Source: Syntrophomonadaceae bacterium (GTDB taxonomy: Bacteria; Bacillota; Dethiobacteria; DTU022; UBA8154). Taken from it: a DNA stretch of 46,716 nt. Both the position numbers and the translations under genes were made by a program. The notes under the pieces are model-generated. The model saw nothing but the letters and a program-made list of their open reading frames with translations. It did not search any database and was not told the origin of the DNA. The DNA lies in the NCBI GenBank assembly GCA_007131175.1, contig SLRC01000002.1, positions 1 through 46,716 on the forward strand, in the 5' to 3' direction. Positions 20,395 to 32,080 of this stretch are shown one piece after another. Every line of letters starts with the position of its first letter. The first letter of the stretch is position 1.

Positions 20395-21696
20395 TTGATT
20401 GAAAGATATACCAGGACTGAAATGGGCCGTATCTGGACTCTTCAAAACCGCTATCATAAATTTTTGGATATTGAGAAAGCAGTATGTTTTGCACTGGCTG
20501 AAAAAGGGATAATCCCCCGGGAAGCGGCGGATGCCATTGCGCAGAAGGCCGTTTTTTCTGTGGAACGCATCGCAAAGATCGAAGCGGTTACTCGCCATGA
20601 TGTGGTGGCATTTACCCGTTGCGTGGCGGAAAGCTTAGGCGCGGAATCGCGCTTTTTCCATTATGGCCTTACTTCATACGATGTGGTGGATACGGCTATG
20701 TCTCTTTTGCTAAAGGAGGCCTGTGGTCTGCTGCAGGAAGGACTGGACAAATTTTCTGCCACACTCCGTTCCCAGGCGCTGCGTTACCGCGATACGGTCA
20801 TGATCGGTCGAACACATGGAATCCACGCCGAGCCCATCACCCTTGGACTAAAATTTGCACTTTGGTGGGATGAGGCAGAAAGACACCGCAAACGTCTTGC
20901 CGGAGCAAAAGAAGCCATATCTTATGGCAAAATATCAGGTGCTGTTGGAACTTACGCTTTTCTCGATCCATGGATTGAGGAGGATGTCTGTCAGCGTCTC
21001 GGCCTCAAACCGGCCCTGGTATCCACTCAAATTCTGCAACGGGACGGCCATGCTGAACTGCTTACTGTTCTGGCCATTATCGCCTCTTACCTGGATAAAA
21101 TTGCCGTGGAGATCCGCAGCCTGCAGAAAACAGAAGTGCGGGAAGTGGAGGAGCCCTTTTATCAGGGACAGAAAGGTTCATCCGCAATGCCGCACAAACG
21201 TAATCCCGTTTCCTGCGAGCAAATAAGCGGCTTGGCGCGATTGGTGCGGTCCCATGGGCAGGTTGCCCTGGAAAATATCCCCCTTTGGCATGAGCGGGAT
21301 ATCTCCCATTCTTCGGCTGAAAGGGTTATATTTCCAGATTCTACCATCCTTGTGGATTACATGCTTCACCAGGCAACCAGCATTATAACAGGGTTGCATG
21401 TATACCCGGAAAACATGCAGAAGAACCTTGAGTTTACCGGTGGGTTGGTTTATTCCCAGGGAGTTCTTCTCTCCCTTGTGGAAAAAGGGATTACCAGGGA
21501 AGAGGCATATGATCTGGTACAACGGTGTGCCATGCTTTCCTGGGAGCAGGGAGTGCCTCTGAAGGAATTGTTGTCCAGGGAAGAGCAGGTAAATGCTTTG
21601 TTGACACCTGAGGAACTTGCTACCGCTTTTGAGCCCCATCATTGTTTGCGCTTTATTCCCTTTATCTATAAGCGCCTTGGAATTGAGGAAGAATAG
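20395..21696 (+). CDS. purB: Adenylosuccinate lyase
   Basis: FHYGLTSYDVVDTAMS, GRTHGIHAEP, signature GSSAMPHKRNPV. Confidence 0.96.
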   Translation: MIERYTRTEMGRIWTLQNRYHKFLDIEKAVCFALAEKGIIPREAADAIAQKAVFSVERIAKIEAVTRHDVVAFTRCVAESLGAESRFFHYGLTSYDVVDTAMSLLLKEACGLLQEGLDKFSATLRSQALRYRDTVMIGRTHGIHAEPITLGLKFALWWDEAERHRKRLAGAKEAISYGKISGAVGTYAFLDPWIEEDVCQRLGLKPALVSTQILQRDGHAELLTVLAIIASYLDKIAVEIRSLQKTEVREVEEPFYQGQKGSSAMPHKRNPVSCEQISGLARLVRSHGQVALENIPLWHERDISHSSAERVIFPDSTILVDYMLHQATSIITGLHVYPENMQKNLEFTGGLVYSQGVLLSLVEKGITREEAYDLVQRCAMLSWEQGVPLKELLSREEQVNALLTPEELATAFEPHHCLRFIPFIYKRLGIEEE

Positions 21697-21717
21697 GGAA
21701 GCTAGGGAGAGGTAAAA

Positions 21718-23112
21718 ATGTTAATAAATGACAAGTATTATCTTCGTTCCGGAGGTACGGCGAAGATGGAGGAGTGCTGCGGCATTTTTGGTATCTTTGC
21801 TCCAGGCTGTGATGTGTCCAAGTTGACTACCTATGCCCTTTATGCATTGCAACATCGGGGGCAGGAGAGTGCGGGCATTGCCCTTAGCAATGGACAAAAT
21901 ATCTGTTTGCGCAAGGGGCCGGGATTGGTTTCAGAACTCCTGCCAAAATTTAAAGAATTGGAGGCCATTCCTGCTGTAAGTGCCATTGGTCATGTTCGTT
22001 ATTCCACCACGGGGGATGCGAGACCTGAAAATGCCCAGCCGTTGCTTATCAGTTACCGCCATGGCAGTATGGCGGTGGCGCATAACGGTAACCTGGTTAA
22101 CGGTGAAGAGCTAAGGGAACGCCTGGAAAAAGAAGGATCCATATTTCAAACGACCACAGACAGTGAGCTTATTGCCCACCTGGTAGCCCGTTATGGCTAT
22201 AGCGATCTGGAATCATCACTTAAAGGTGTCATGCCTTATCTGCATGGTGCCTATTCTTTTCTCTTTCTTACGGAGGACAAACTGATTTGCATGCGCGATC
22301 CGTACGGAATCAGGCCCCTTTCTCTGGGCCAGTGGCAGGGCCACCATGTCCTGGCTTCGGAAAGCTGTGCTTTTGATACAATTGGAGCTGAGTTTATGCG
22401 GGATGTGGACCCCGGTGAGATGATTGTCATCGGAGAGGAAGGGCTGAAAAGCATACAAGTTCTCCCTACACACCGGAAGGCCCTTTGTATTTTTGAATTT
22501 ATTTATTTTGCTCGACCCGACAGCAACATTGGTGGGGCAAACGTTCACCTGGTGCGTAAAGAGTTGGGGCGCCGCCTCGCCCGGGAATGTCCTGCTGATG
22601 CAGATGTGGTTACAGGCGTACCCGATTCCAGCATGGCTGCTGCCTCCGGTTTTGCAGAAGAGTCGGGCCTGCCCTATGAAACGGGATTGATTAAAAATCG
22701 TTATATTGGGCGCACTTTTATTCAACCAAGCCAGCAGGTGCGGGATATCGGTGTGCAATTGAAATTAAACCCGGTGCAAAAAGTGGTGGAAGGAAAAAGA
22801 GTGGTGGTTGTGGATGATTCCATTGTGCGGGGGACTACCAGCAAGCGCCTCGTTGATATGTTTTTCAGGGCAGGAGCACGGGAAGTTCATCTTCGCATCA
22901 GCTCCCCACCCGTAGTTTCTTCCTGTTTTTACGGCATTGATACCCCCACCTACGAGGAACTGATTGGTTACCAACGGCAGGTGGAAGAGATCCGGGCCAA
23001 AATAGGGGCCACAACCCTCGGCTACCTGAGTCAGGACGGGATGCTTGGTGCCATAGGACTGCCGGAGGATAATTTTTGTGTAGCCTGCTTCAGTGGAGAT
23101 TATCCCATATAG
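21718..23112 (+). CDS. purF: Amidophosphoribosyltransferase
   Basis: MEECCGIFGIFAPG, YALQHRGQESAGIA, GHVRYSTTGD, VVVVDDSIVRGTTSKRLV. Confidence 0.96.
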   Translation: MLINDKYYLRSGGTAKMEECCGIFGIFAPGCDVSKLTTYALYALQHRGQESAGIALSNGQNICLRKGPGLVSELLPKFKELEAIPAVSAIGHVRYSTTGDARPENAQPLLISYRHGSMAVAHNGNLVNGEELRERLEKEGSIFQTTTDSELIAHLVARYGYSDLESSLKGVMPYLHGAYSFLFLTEDKLICMRDPYGIRPLSLGQWQGHHVLASESCAFDTIGAEFMRDVDPGEMIVIGEEGLKSIQVLPTHRKALCIFEFIYFARPDSNIGGANVHLVRKELGRRLARECPADADVVTGVPDSSMAAASGFAEESGLPYETGLIKNRYIGRTFIQPSQQVRDIGVQLKLNPVQKVVEGKRVVVVDDSIVRGTTSKRLVDMFFRAGAREVHLRISSPPVVSSCFYGIDTPTYEELIGYQRQVEEIRAKIGATTLGYLSQDGMLGAIGLPEDNFCVACFSGDYPI

Positions 23113-23239
23113 ACAAGGAGTCAGAATTCAGGAGTCAGCAGTCAGAATAAAACCCTCAGACATTTGAAACCGTTTGTCCGGCTCACCGGCTACTGACTTT
23201 AAGAATCACACTGATATCTGACTTCCAGAATCAACGGGA
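23113..23239. repeat. Degenerate inverted/direct-repeat intergenic element (GAGTCAG/CTGACTT family)
   Basis: GGAGTCAGAATTCAGGAGTCAGCAGTCAGAAT on the left; CTACTGACTTTAAGAATCACACTGATATCTGACTTCC on the right, roughly inverse. Confidence 0.5.
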
Positions 23240-23249
23240 GGAAGGTTAT

Positions 23250-24296
23250 ATGCAGGGTGAAGGTTTTGATTATGGCAAAGCAGGGGTGAATATTGAGGCC
23301 GGTGATATGTTAGTCCAGCGGATCAAAAAAATGGTGGGGCCCAATTTCCGTTCCGGTGTTCAAACTGAGATCGGGGGCTTTGCCGGTTTTTTTAAGCCGC
23401 AGTGGCAACGTTACCGGGAACCGGTTCTGGCAGCAGCTACAGATGGAGTGGGCACAAAGCTGAAAATAGCAATGCTCATGGATAAACACGACACGGTAGG
23501 CATTGATCTTGTCGCCATGTGTGTCAATGACCTTGTGGTTCAGGGAGCTGACCCCCTTTTTTTCCTTGATTACCTGGCAGTGGGAAAACTGGACGTTGAC
23601 CAGGCCGCGGTAATAATAAGCGGTGTGGTGGAAGGGTGCCGTCAGGCTGGTTGTGCTCTCCTGGGTGGTGAAACAGCAGAAATGCCCGGTTTTTACCCTC
23701 CTGGCGAGTATGACCTGGCAGGTTTTGCCGTGGGAATGGGAGAGCGGGATGGTATTCTCACAGGGGAGGATGTTGTCCCCGGCGATGTTGTAATTGGTCT
23801 TCCATCAAGCGGGCTGCACAGTAACGGATATTCTTTGGTTCGCAAAGTCCTGTTCGAGCATGCAGGACTGACTGTAAATTCATCCTTCCCATCCCTGCAA
23901 GGCACCCTGGGGGATGAGCTTTTAAAGCCTACCACCATCTACGTGCCCATAGTTTTACCCCTGCTGCAGGCATATCCTGTCAAAGGGCTTGCCCATATTA
24001 CGGGCGGAGGTCTGGAGTTAAACCTGATGCGTATCCTACCGCAGGGGACCCGGGCTCATTTAGAAAAGAAATGCTGGAATATACCGTCTATATTTCATTT
24101 AATACAGGAAAAGGGCAATGTCAATGAAGGGGAGATGTTCCGTACATTTAATATGGGAATTGGCATGACAATGGTTGTCCCTTCCGTGAAGGCTGATGAG
24201 ATCCTCAAATACATCCGGAAAAAGAACAGCGAGGCTTCAGTCATAGGCCAAATTGAAGTCAGCGGGAGACAGGAACCTGAGGTTATGATAGTTTAG
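23250..24296 (+). CDS. purM: Phosphoribosylformylglycinamidine cyclo-ligase
   Basis: YGKAGVNIEAGD, ATDGVGTKLKIA, GLPSSGLHSNGYSLVR, HITGGGLELNL. Confidence 0.96.
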   Translation: MQGEGFDYGKAGVNIEAGDMLVQRIKKMVGPNFRSGVQTEIGGFAGFFKPQWQRYREPVLAAATDGVGTKLKIAMLMDKHDTVGIDLVAMCVNDLVVQGADPLFFLDYLAVGKLDVDQAAVIISGVVEGCRQAGCALLGGETAEMPGFYPPGEYDLAGFAVGMGERDGILTGEDVVPGDVVIGLPSSGLHSNGYSLVRKVLFEHAGLTVNSSFPSLQGTLGDELLKPTTIYVPIVLPLLQAYPVKGLAHITGGGLELNLMRILPQGTRAHLEKKCWNIPSIFHLIQEKGNVNEGEMFRTFNMGIGMTMVVPSVKADEILKYIRKKNSEASVIGQIEVSGRQEPEVMIV

Positions 24297-24349
24297 CTAT
24301 GGGGTTGGAAGTCAGTTACTTTTTAAACGTTTCTGAAGGGGTTGAAACG

Positions 24350-24955
24350 ATGCGTCTAGCTGTGCTTGCTTCAGGATACGGCAGTAACCTTCAAGCTATA
24401 ATAAACGGGGTAAAAAGCGGTGCAATTGACGGGCAGGTGGTGGTTGTAATCAGCGATCAGGAAAATGCCTTTGCTCTAAAGCGCGCAAGGGAAGAAGGTA
24501 TTGAGGCCCTTTTCCTTGATCCTGGCGTATTTGCCGGTCGGGAAGCTTATGAACGGGAAATTGTTGCTAAGCTGCAAAAACAGCAGGTGGAACTGGTAGT
24601 CCTGGCTGGATTTATGCGACTTCTCAGCCCTTACTTTATCAAAGCTTTTTCCGGCCGGATCATGAATATCCATCCATCACTCCTTCCCGCTTTTCCGGGA
24701 TTGGATGGAGTGAAGCAAGCACTTGCTTACGGGGTAAAGGTAAGCGGTTGTACGGTCCATTTCGTGGATGCAGGCCTGGATACGGGAGCGGTAATATTGC
24801 AAGAAGCAGTAAATGTATATGACAGTGACACGGAAGAAACCTTGCAGCAGCGTATTCATAAGGTTGAGCATCGACTCTATCCCCGGGCTGTCCAGCTATT
24901 TATTAAGGGGAAATTACATTTGGAGGGAAGAAGGTGTCTAGTGAATGAAAGTTAA
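24350..24955 (+). CDS. purN: Phosphoribosylglycinamide formyltransferase
   Basis: MRLAVLASGYGSNLQAII, LAGFMRLLSPYF, NIHPSLLPAFPG, GCTVHFVDAGLDTGAVI. Confidence 0.95.
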   Translation: MRLAVLASGYGSNLQAIINGVKSGAIDGQVVVVISDQENAFALKRAREEGIEALFLDPGVFAGREAYEREIVAKLQKQQVELVVLAGFMRLLSPYFIKAFSGRIMNIHPSLLPAFPGLDGVKQALAYGVKVSGCTVHFVDAGLDTGAVILQEAVNVYDSDTEETLQQRIHKVEHRLYPRAVQLFIKGKLHLEGRRCLVNES

Positions 24956-26495
24956 AAGGGCGCTCATCAGTGTTTCCAATAAAGAAGGAGTAGTGCTCTT
25001 CGCCCAGGAATTAAAAAAATTGGGTTGGGAAATTGTTTCCACCGGCGGTACGGCTCGCTCTTTGAGGGAAGGGGGATGCAGTGTTAAGGATGTGAGTGAA
25101 CTGACCGGTTTTCCGGAAATTCTGGAGGGAAGGCTAAAAACCTTACATCCCCTGGTCCATGGTGGAATCCTGGGACGCAGGAGCGAGGAACTGCACCGTC
25201 AACAAATGGCCGAGCATGGGATCAGTGACATTGACCTGGTGGCAGTTAACCTCTATCCATTTATTGATGTGGTCAGTAAAGAGGGAGTTTCCCTTGAAGA
25301 TGCCATTGAGAATATTGATATTGGCGGACCCACCATGGTCAGGGCGGCTGCAAAGAATTACCAGGATGTTATTGTGGTGGTTAACCCGGCCAAGTACAGT
25401 GCGGTAATTGAAGGACTGCAAAGCGACGGGGACATTTCCCTTAAATCCCGTTTTAAACTTGCCGTGGAAGCTTTTGCCCATACAGCCTTTTATGACAGTG
25501 TAATCAGTAACTACCTCCAAAACACTTATATTGAAAATAAAGAAGGGTTTTTCCCCCAAGAAGTGACTTTTCCCTTTGTCAAGGTAATGAACCTGCGTTA
25601 CGGGGAAAACCCACATCAACATGCAGCTTTTTTTAAAGAGCCCCTGGCACCACGCGGCAGCCTTGCGCAAGCAACACAACTGCAGGGGAAAGAACTTTCG
25701 TTTAATAATATAAATGACCTACAGGCTGCTTGGGAGATGGTGGGGGAGTTTGATGAACCGGCAGCAGTGGCTGTAAAACATACCAACCCCTGCGGGGTGG
25801 GTGTTGGCGAAACATTGCTGGAAGCATACATAAAGGCTTTTGAAGCGGATAAAATTTCTATATTCGGCGGAATTGTGGCCCTTAACCGGGAAGTGGATGA
25901 ATCAACTGCCCGGAAGATGCAGGATATATTCCTGGAAGTTGTGGCAGCTCCTTCATTTTCACAGCAAGCCCAGGATGTATTCGCTCAGAAAAAGGATGTC
26001 CGCCTTTTGGAGATTCCTGCGGGAATGGGAAAAGATAAAGGTACAGACTATAAAAAAGTCAGCGGTGGATTGCTATTGCAAGATAATCTGAAAGAATCTT
26101 ACACCACTGATCAGTGGAAAGTTGCTACAAACCGCAAACCGACGGAACACGAGTTAAACGACCTCCTGTTTGCCCTGAAGGTTGTGAAGCATGTTAAATC
26201 AAATGCAATCGTAATCGCCAAGCGGGGCCAGACCATTGGAATTGGAGCCGGTCAGATGAACCGCGTTGGTGCGGTGAAAATAGCAGCAACCCAGGCTTTG
26301 GAAAATATCCGGGGCAGCGTGATGGCATCCGATGCTTTTTTCCCCTTTAAGGATGGGGTGGAAATTGCTGCCGCTGAAGGGGTTACGGCCATCGTACAGC
26401 CCGGAGGCTCGCAGCGTGACGCTGAATCCATTGAAACCTGTAACAAGTATAATATTGCCATGGTATTTACTGGCAAACGATATTTTAAACATTAG
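24945..26495 (+). CDS. purH: Bifunctional AICAR formyltransferase / IMP cyclohydrolase
   Basis: RALISVSNKEGVV, EILEGRLKTLHPLVHGGIL, NLRYGENPHQ, VKHTNPCGVG. Confidence 0.97.
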   Translation: MKVKRALISVSNKEGVVLFAQELKKLGWEIVSTGGTARSLREGGCSVKDVSELTGFPEILEGRLKTLHPLVHGGILGRRSEELHRQQMAEHGISDIDLVAVNLYPFIDVVSKEGVSLEDAIENIDIGGPTMVRAAAKNYQDVIVVVNPAKYSAVIEGLQSDGDISLKSRFKLAVEAFAHTAFYDSVISNYLQNTYIENKEGFFPQEVTFPFVKVMNLRYGENPHQHAAFFKEPLAPRGSLAQATQLQGKELSFNNINDLQAAWEMVGEFDEPAAVAVKHTNPCGVGVGETLLEAYIKAFEADKISIFGGIVALNREVDESTARKMQDIFLEVVAAPSFSQQAQDVFAQKKDVRLLEIPAGMGKDKGTDYKKVSGGLLLQDNLKESYTTDQWKVATNRKPTEHELNDLLFALKVVKHVKSNAIVIAKRGQTIGIGAGQMNRVGAVKIAATQALENIRGSVMASDAFFPFKDGVEIAAAEGVTAIVQPGGSQRDAESIETCNKYNIAMVFTGKRYFKH

Positions 26496-26507
26496 GAGGT
26501 GCTGCCA

Positions 26508-27782
26508 GTGCGCATTCTCGTTGTAGGTGGTGGCGGACGGGAGCATGCCCTGATCTGGCAATTGGCCAGGAGCCCGGGCGTGGAAAAAATATTCTGCGCT
26601 CCCGGGAACGGGGGTATTGCCTCCCTTGCCGAATGTGTTCCCATTGGCGCTGCAGATGTTAATGCACTATTGAATTTTGCCAGGAAACAGCAGGTGGATC
26701 TGACAGTGGTGGGGCCGGAAGCACCCCTGGTGGATGGCATCGGGGATCGTTTTCGAGAAGCAAATATGCTTATCTTTGGCCCTGATAGCAGCGGTGCGCG
26801 AATTGAAGGGAGCAAAATCTGGGCAAAGCGGTTTATGGAGAAATACAACATTCCCAGTGCCGCTTATAAAGAATTTAGGGATCCCCGCATCGCACTTGAT
26901 TACCTGGAACAAGCAAATTACCCTACGGTGGTTAAAGCGGACGGGCTTGCGTCGGGAAAAGGAGTTGTGGTAGCAGAGAGCCAGACAGATGCAAAAAGAG
27001 CGGTACAGGAAATAATGATGGATAAGGTATTTGGCCGTGCCGGTGATTCCATAGTGATTGAAGATTGCCTGCAGGGAGAGGAACTTTCCCTTTTTGCCAT
27101 AACTGACGGGGATACTTTTATTATGCTTCCTTCAGCACAGGATCACAAAGCAGCATACGAAGGTGACTGGGGCCCGAATACGGGAGGCATGGGTGCCTAT
27201 TCTCCTGCAGGGATATTTACGCCAGAATTGGTTAAAGAGGCAGAAGATATTATATTCATGCCTGTCCTGAACGGGCTGCTGCAGGAAGGAATAAGGTTTC
27301 AGGGTGTGCTCTTTGCCGGTTGTATGCTTACCACAGCAGGATTGAAAGTGCTGGAATTCAATGTTCGTTTTGGTGATCCGGAGGCACAGGTTATTCTGCC
27401 ACGCCTCGCTTCTCCATTATTACCCCTGTTGCTTCACGCGGCCCGGGGCGAACTGAGGGATCTGGAAACGCCTCGCTGGTCCCCTGAAGCAGCCATATGC
27501 GTGGTTATGGCATCAGGAGGCTATCCCGGAAACTTTGAAACGGGAAAGTTAATTCTCGGCCTGGATTCCGCAGAAACGGAAAAAAAGGCCGTTGTTTTTC
27601 ATGCCGGCACAGCCCAAAAAGACAACCAAATCGTAACCAGCGGCGGCAGGGTCCTGGGGGTTACGGCCTGGGATGCGGACCTGAAAACAGCACAAAAACG
27701 TGCTTATCTCCTGGCGGAAACAATTAAATATGAAGGGGCGTATTTCCGCCGAGATATTGGGCACCGGGCCCTTTCGCGTTAG
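26508..27782 (+). CDS. purD: Phosphoribosylamine-glycine ligase
   Basis: RILVVGGGGREHALIWQLARSP, KADGLASGKGVVVA, NTGGMGAYSP, EFNVRFGDPEAQVILPRL. Confidence 0.96.
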   Translation: MRILVVGGGGREHALIWQLARSPGVEKIFCAPGNGGIASLAECVPIGAADVNALLNFARKQQVDLTVVGPEAPLVDGIGDRFREANMLIFGPDSSGARIEGSKIWAKRFMEKYNIPSAAYKEFRDPRIALDYLEQANYPTVVKADGLASGKGVVVAESQTDAKRAVQEIMMDKVFGRAGDSIVIEDCLQGEELSLFAITDGDTFIMLPSAQDHKAAYEGDWGPNTGGMGAYSPAGIFTPELVKEAEDIIFMPVLNGLLQEGIRFQGVLFAGCMLTTAGLKVLEFNVRFGDPEAQVILPRLASPLLPLLLHAARGELRDLETPRWSPEAAICVVMASGGYPGNFETGKLILGLDSAETEKKAVVFHAGTAQKDNQIVTSGGRVLGVTAWDADLKTAQKRAYLLAETIKYEGAYFRRDIGHRALSR

Positions 27783-27826
27783 ATTTGTTATGTTTTGGAG
27801 CATAATATGTGGGGAAGGAGGCGTAA

Positions 27827-29827
<2,001 letters not shown>

Positions 29828-29886
29828 ATAACCCTCATTTACACGGGTACTTTAAGCCCTGGCAAACAAAGCTGTCCTTTAGGAAG

Positions 29887-30150
29887 TTAATGTCGCGGAT
29901 GTTCTTTTACCAGTTTTATCGCTTTGGTGATAGCGCCTACTACGTCTATATATTTTTGCATATCAAGCATATCTGCTTTGGCGTAGGACGCTCCCTTGGC
30001 TGTGACGACATAACGGGGAGGCAGGTTATTAAGGGCAAGTGCGGCAACATCGAGTCTACACTGTTCACAGTTACAAATACCTTCTTTTTTCAGAAACTCA
30101 GCCACATTATCTACAACTATTTCTTCAATAAGATTGCGCATCACAGGCAT
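29887..30150 (-). CDS. ComFB-family protein
   Basis: MRNLIEEIVVDNVAEFLKKEGICNCEQCRLDVAALALNNLPPRYVVTAKG: Cys cluster plus LNNLPPRYV motif. Confidence 0.85.
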   Translation of the reverse strand: MPVMRNLIEEIVVDNVAEFLKKEGICNCEQCRLDVAALALNNLPPRYVVTAKGASYAKADMLDMQKYIDVVGAITKAIKLVKEHPRH

Positions 30151-30242
30151 TTTAATCTCCTCCTTGGTTTGACCCGTATTTATCAGCTTGTATTCTACAT
30201 AGAAACGTCCATTCCTGCTAGATTTTACTGGGAGGTGAAAAA

Positions 30243-30536
30243 ATGAAGGTTAACAAAAAGGAAGTAGAACATGTGGCAGCACTGGCCCGCCTTACTTTTT
30301 CCCCAGAAGAATTGGAACTTTACACTGAACAATTCAATGATATACTGGAGTATATCAACAGGCTAAATGAGGTGGATTTGGAAAATGTTGAACCGACAAG
30401 CCACGTTCAGCCCTTGAAAAATGTGCTACGGGAAGATTGTGTCGTGACCAGTGATGAGGAGCTCCGCCAGTCTGTCTTACAGGAAGCGCCTGAAGTGGAA
30501 CATGGGTTTTTCAAGGTTCCAACAATAATTGACTGA
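30243..30536 (+). CDS. gatC: Asp-tRNA(Asn)/Glu-tRNA(Gln) amidotransferase subunit C (canonical set)
   Basis: VNKKEVEHVAALARLTFSPEELELYTEQFNDILEYINRLNEVD...FFKVPTIID. Confidence 0.95.
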   Translation: MKVNKKEVEHVAALARLTFSPEELELYTEQFNDILEYINRLNEVDLENVEPTSHVQPLKNVLREDCVVTSDEELRQSVLQEAPEVEHGFFKVPTIID

Positions 30537-30601
30537 AGTATTAAGAAATGCTGATTTTAGAATCTGCGATTGTGAATGAAGGGAAGATCGGGGGAATATA
30601 T

Positions 30602-32080
30602 TTGAAACTTTACGAGATGACAGCTTATGAAGCGGCACAGTGCCTTAAGCGCGGCGAAATTAGCTCACAACAGCTTGTTAAGGCTGTTTATGAGAGGATT
30701 AACAGTGTGGAGCCCGTAATTGGCGGATATATTACGGTACTGGACCAGGAGAGGGTCCTTGCTGAGGCCCACCGAGCAGATGAACTTTTGCAAAAAGGGC
30801 AGGCCCATTCACCCCTTGCGGGCATCCCCATGGCTTTAAAAGATAATATTTGCACCAATGGTATCCCCACCACCTGTGCATCCCGTATCCTTTCAGGTTA
30901 CTGTCCTCCGTACGATGCGTTTGTAACGGCAAGGCTGAAAGATGCTGGGGCAATCCTCATGGGGAAAACTAATATGGATGAATTTGCCATGGGTTCCTCC
31001 ACAGAAAATTCCGCCTTTCACACCACGGTAAACCCATGGGACAGGGATAGGGTTCCGGGGGGATCAAGCGGAGGTTCGGCTGCAGTGGTTGCAGCGGGAG
31101 AAGCATTTTTTGCCCTGGGCTCGGATACAGGCGGTTCGATTCGCCAGCCCGCTTCCCTTTGTGGTGTGGTTGGCCTTAAACCAACTTACGGAAATGTTTC
31201 CCGCTATGGGCTAATAGCTTTTGCTTCATCGCTGGACCAAATTGGTCCCTTAACCAGGGATGTACGGGATGCTGCATTCGTCCTCGATATTATTGCCGGT
31301 CATGATAAGCAGGATTCCACCTCTGTCCCCGGGAAAAAGGAGCACTACGTCAGTTTTCTGGGCAAAGAAGTGAGAGGGATGAAAGTTGCATTACCCATGG
31401 AATGTTTCGGGGAAGGGCTTAAAAATGAAATTAAGGATGTGGTTATGCAGGCCGTGGAAAAGTGTGCTACAGTGGGAGTTCATTTTTCCGAGGCATCTGC
31501 GCCCAGTACCAAGTATGCTTTACCTGCATACTACCTGGTGGCTCCCGCTGAGGCATCTTCAAATCTGGCCCGTTATGACGGGGTCCAGTATGGATTAAGC
31601 GTCCGCGATGCAGAGAACCTCCTTGCTCTGTACTGGTCAACGCGAAAACAGGGTTTTGGCCCTGAGGTAAAAAGGAGGATCATGCTGGGAACTTACGCCC
31701 TTAGCTCCGGTTATTATGACGCTTATTATTTGAAAGCACTGAAAATGCGCACACTGATCCGGGAAGAATTCGCTAAAATATTCAAGGACCATGATTTTAT
31801 CGTTACTCCCACTTCGCCAACGGTGGCTTTTAAAATAGGGGAACAGAAGGATGATCCCCTCACCATGTATTTAAACGACATCTATACCATAACCGCTAAC
31901 CTTTCCGGGCTTCCGGCCATCTCCATTCCTTGCGGCTTTGTTGAAGGAATGCCGGTGGGATTGCAGGTAATTGGCCGGCCATTTGACGAAGGGCGGATGC
32001 TCCAGTTTTGTTATTGCCTGGAGGGTCTCCTTGGAATCAAAGGATGCATGGCGACTATTAATGTAAAGGAGGGAAAATAG
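30602..32080 (+). CDS. gatA: Asp-tRNA(Asn)/Glu-tRNA(Gln) amidotransferase subunit A (canonical set, catalytic residues present)
   Basis: GIPMALKDNI, VPGGSSGGSAAVVAAGEAFFALGSDTGGSIRQPAS, DIYTITANLSGLPAIS. Confidence 0.97.
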   Translation: MKLYEMTAYEAAQCLKRGEISSQQLVKAVYERINSVEPVIGGYITVLDQERVLAEAHRADELLQKGQAHSPLAGIPMALKDNICTNGIPTTCASRILSGYCPPYDAFVTARLKDAGAILMGKTNMDEFAMGSSTENSAFHTTVNPWDRDRVPGGSSGGSAAVVAAGEAFFALGSDTGGSIRQPASLCGVVGLKPTYGNVSRYGLIAFASSLDQIGPLTRDVRDAAFVLDIIAGHDKQDSTSVPGKKEHYVSFLGKEVRGMKVALPMECFGEGLKNEIKDVVMQAVEKCATVGVHFSEASAPSTKYALPAYYLVAPAEASSNLARYDGVQYGLSVRDAENLLALYWSTRKQGFGPEVKRRIMLGTYALSSGYYDAYYLKALKMRTLIREEFAKIFKDHDFIVTPTSPTVAFKIGEQKDDPLTMYLNDIYTITANLSGLPAISIPCGFVEGMPVGLQVIGRPFDEGRMLQFCYCLEGLLGIKGCMATINVKEGK

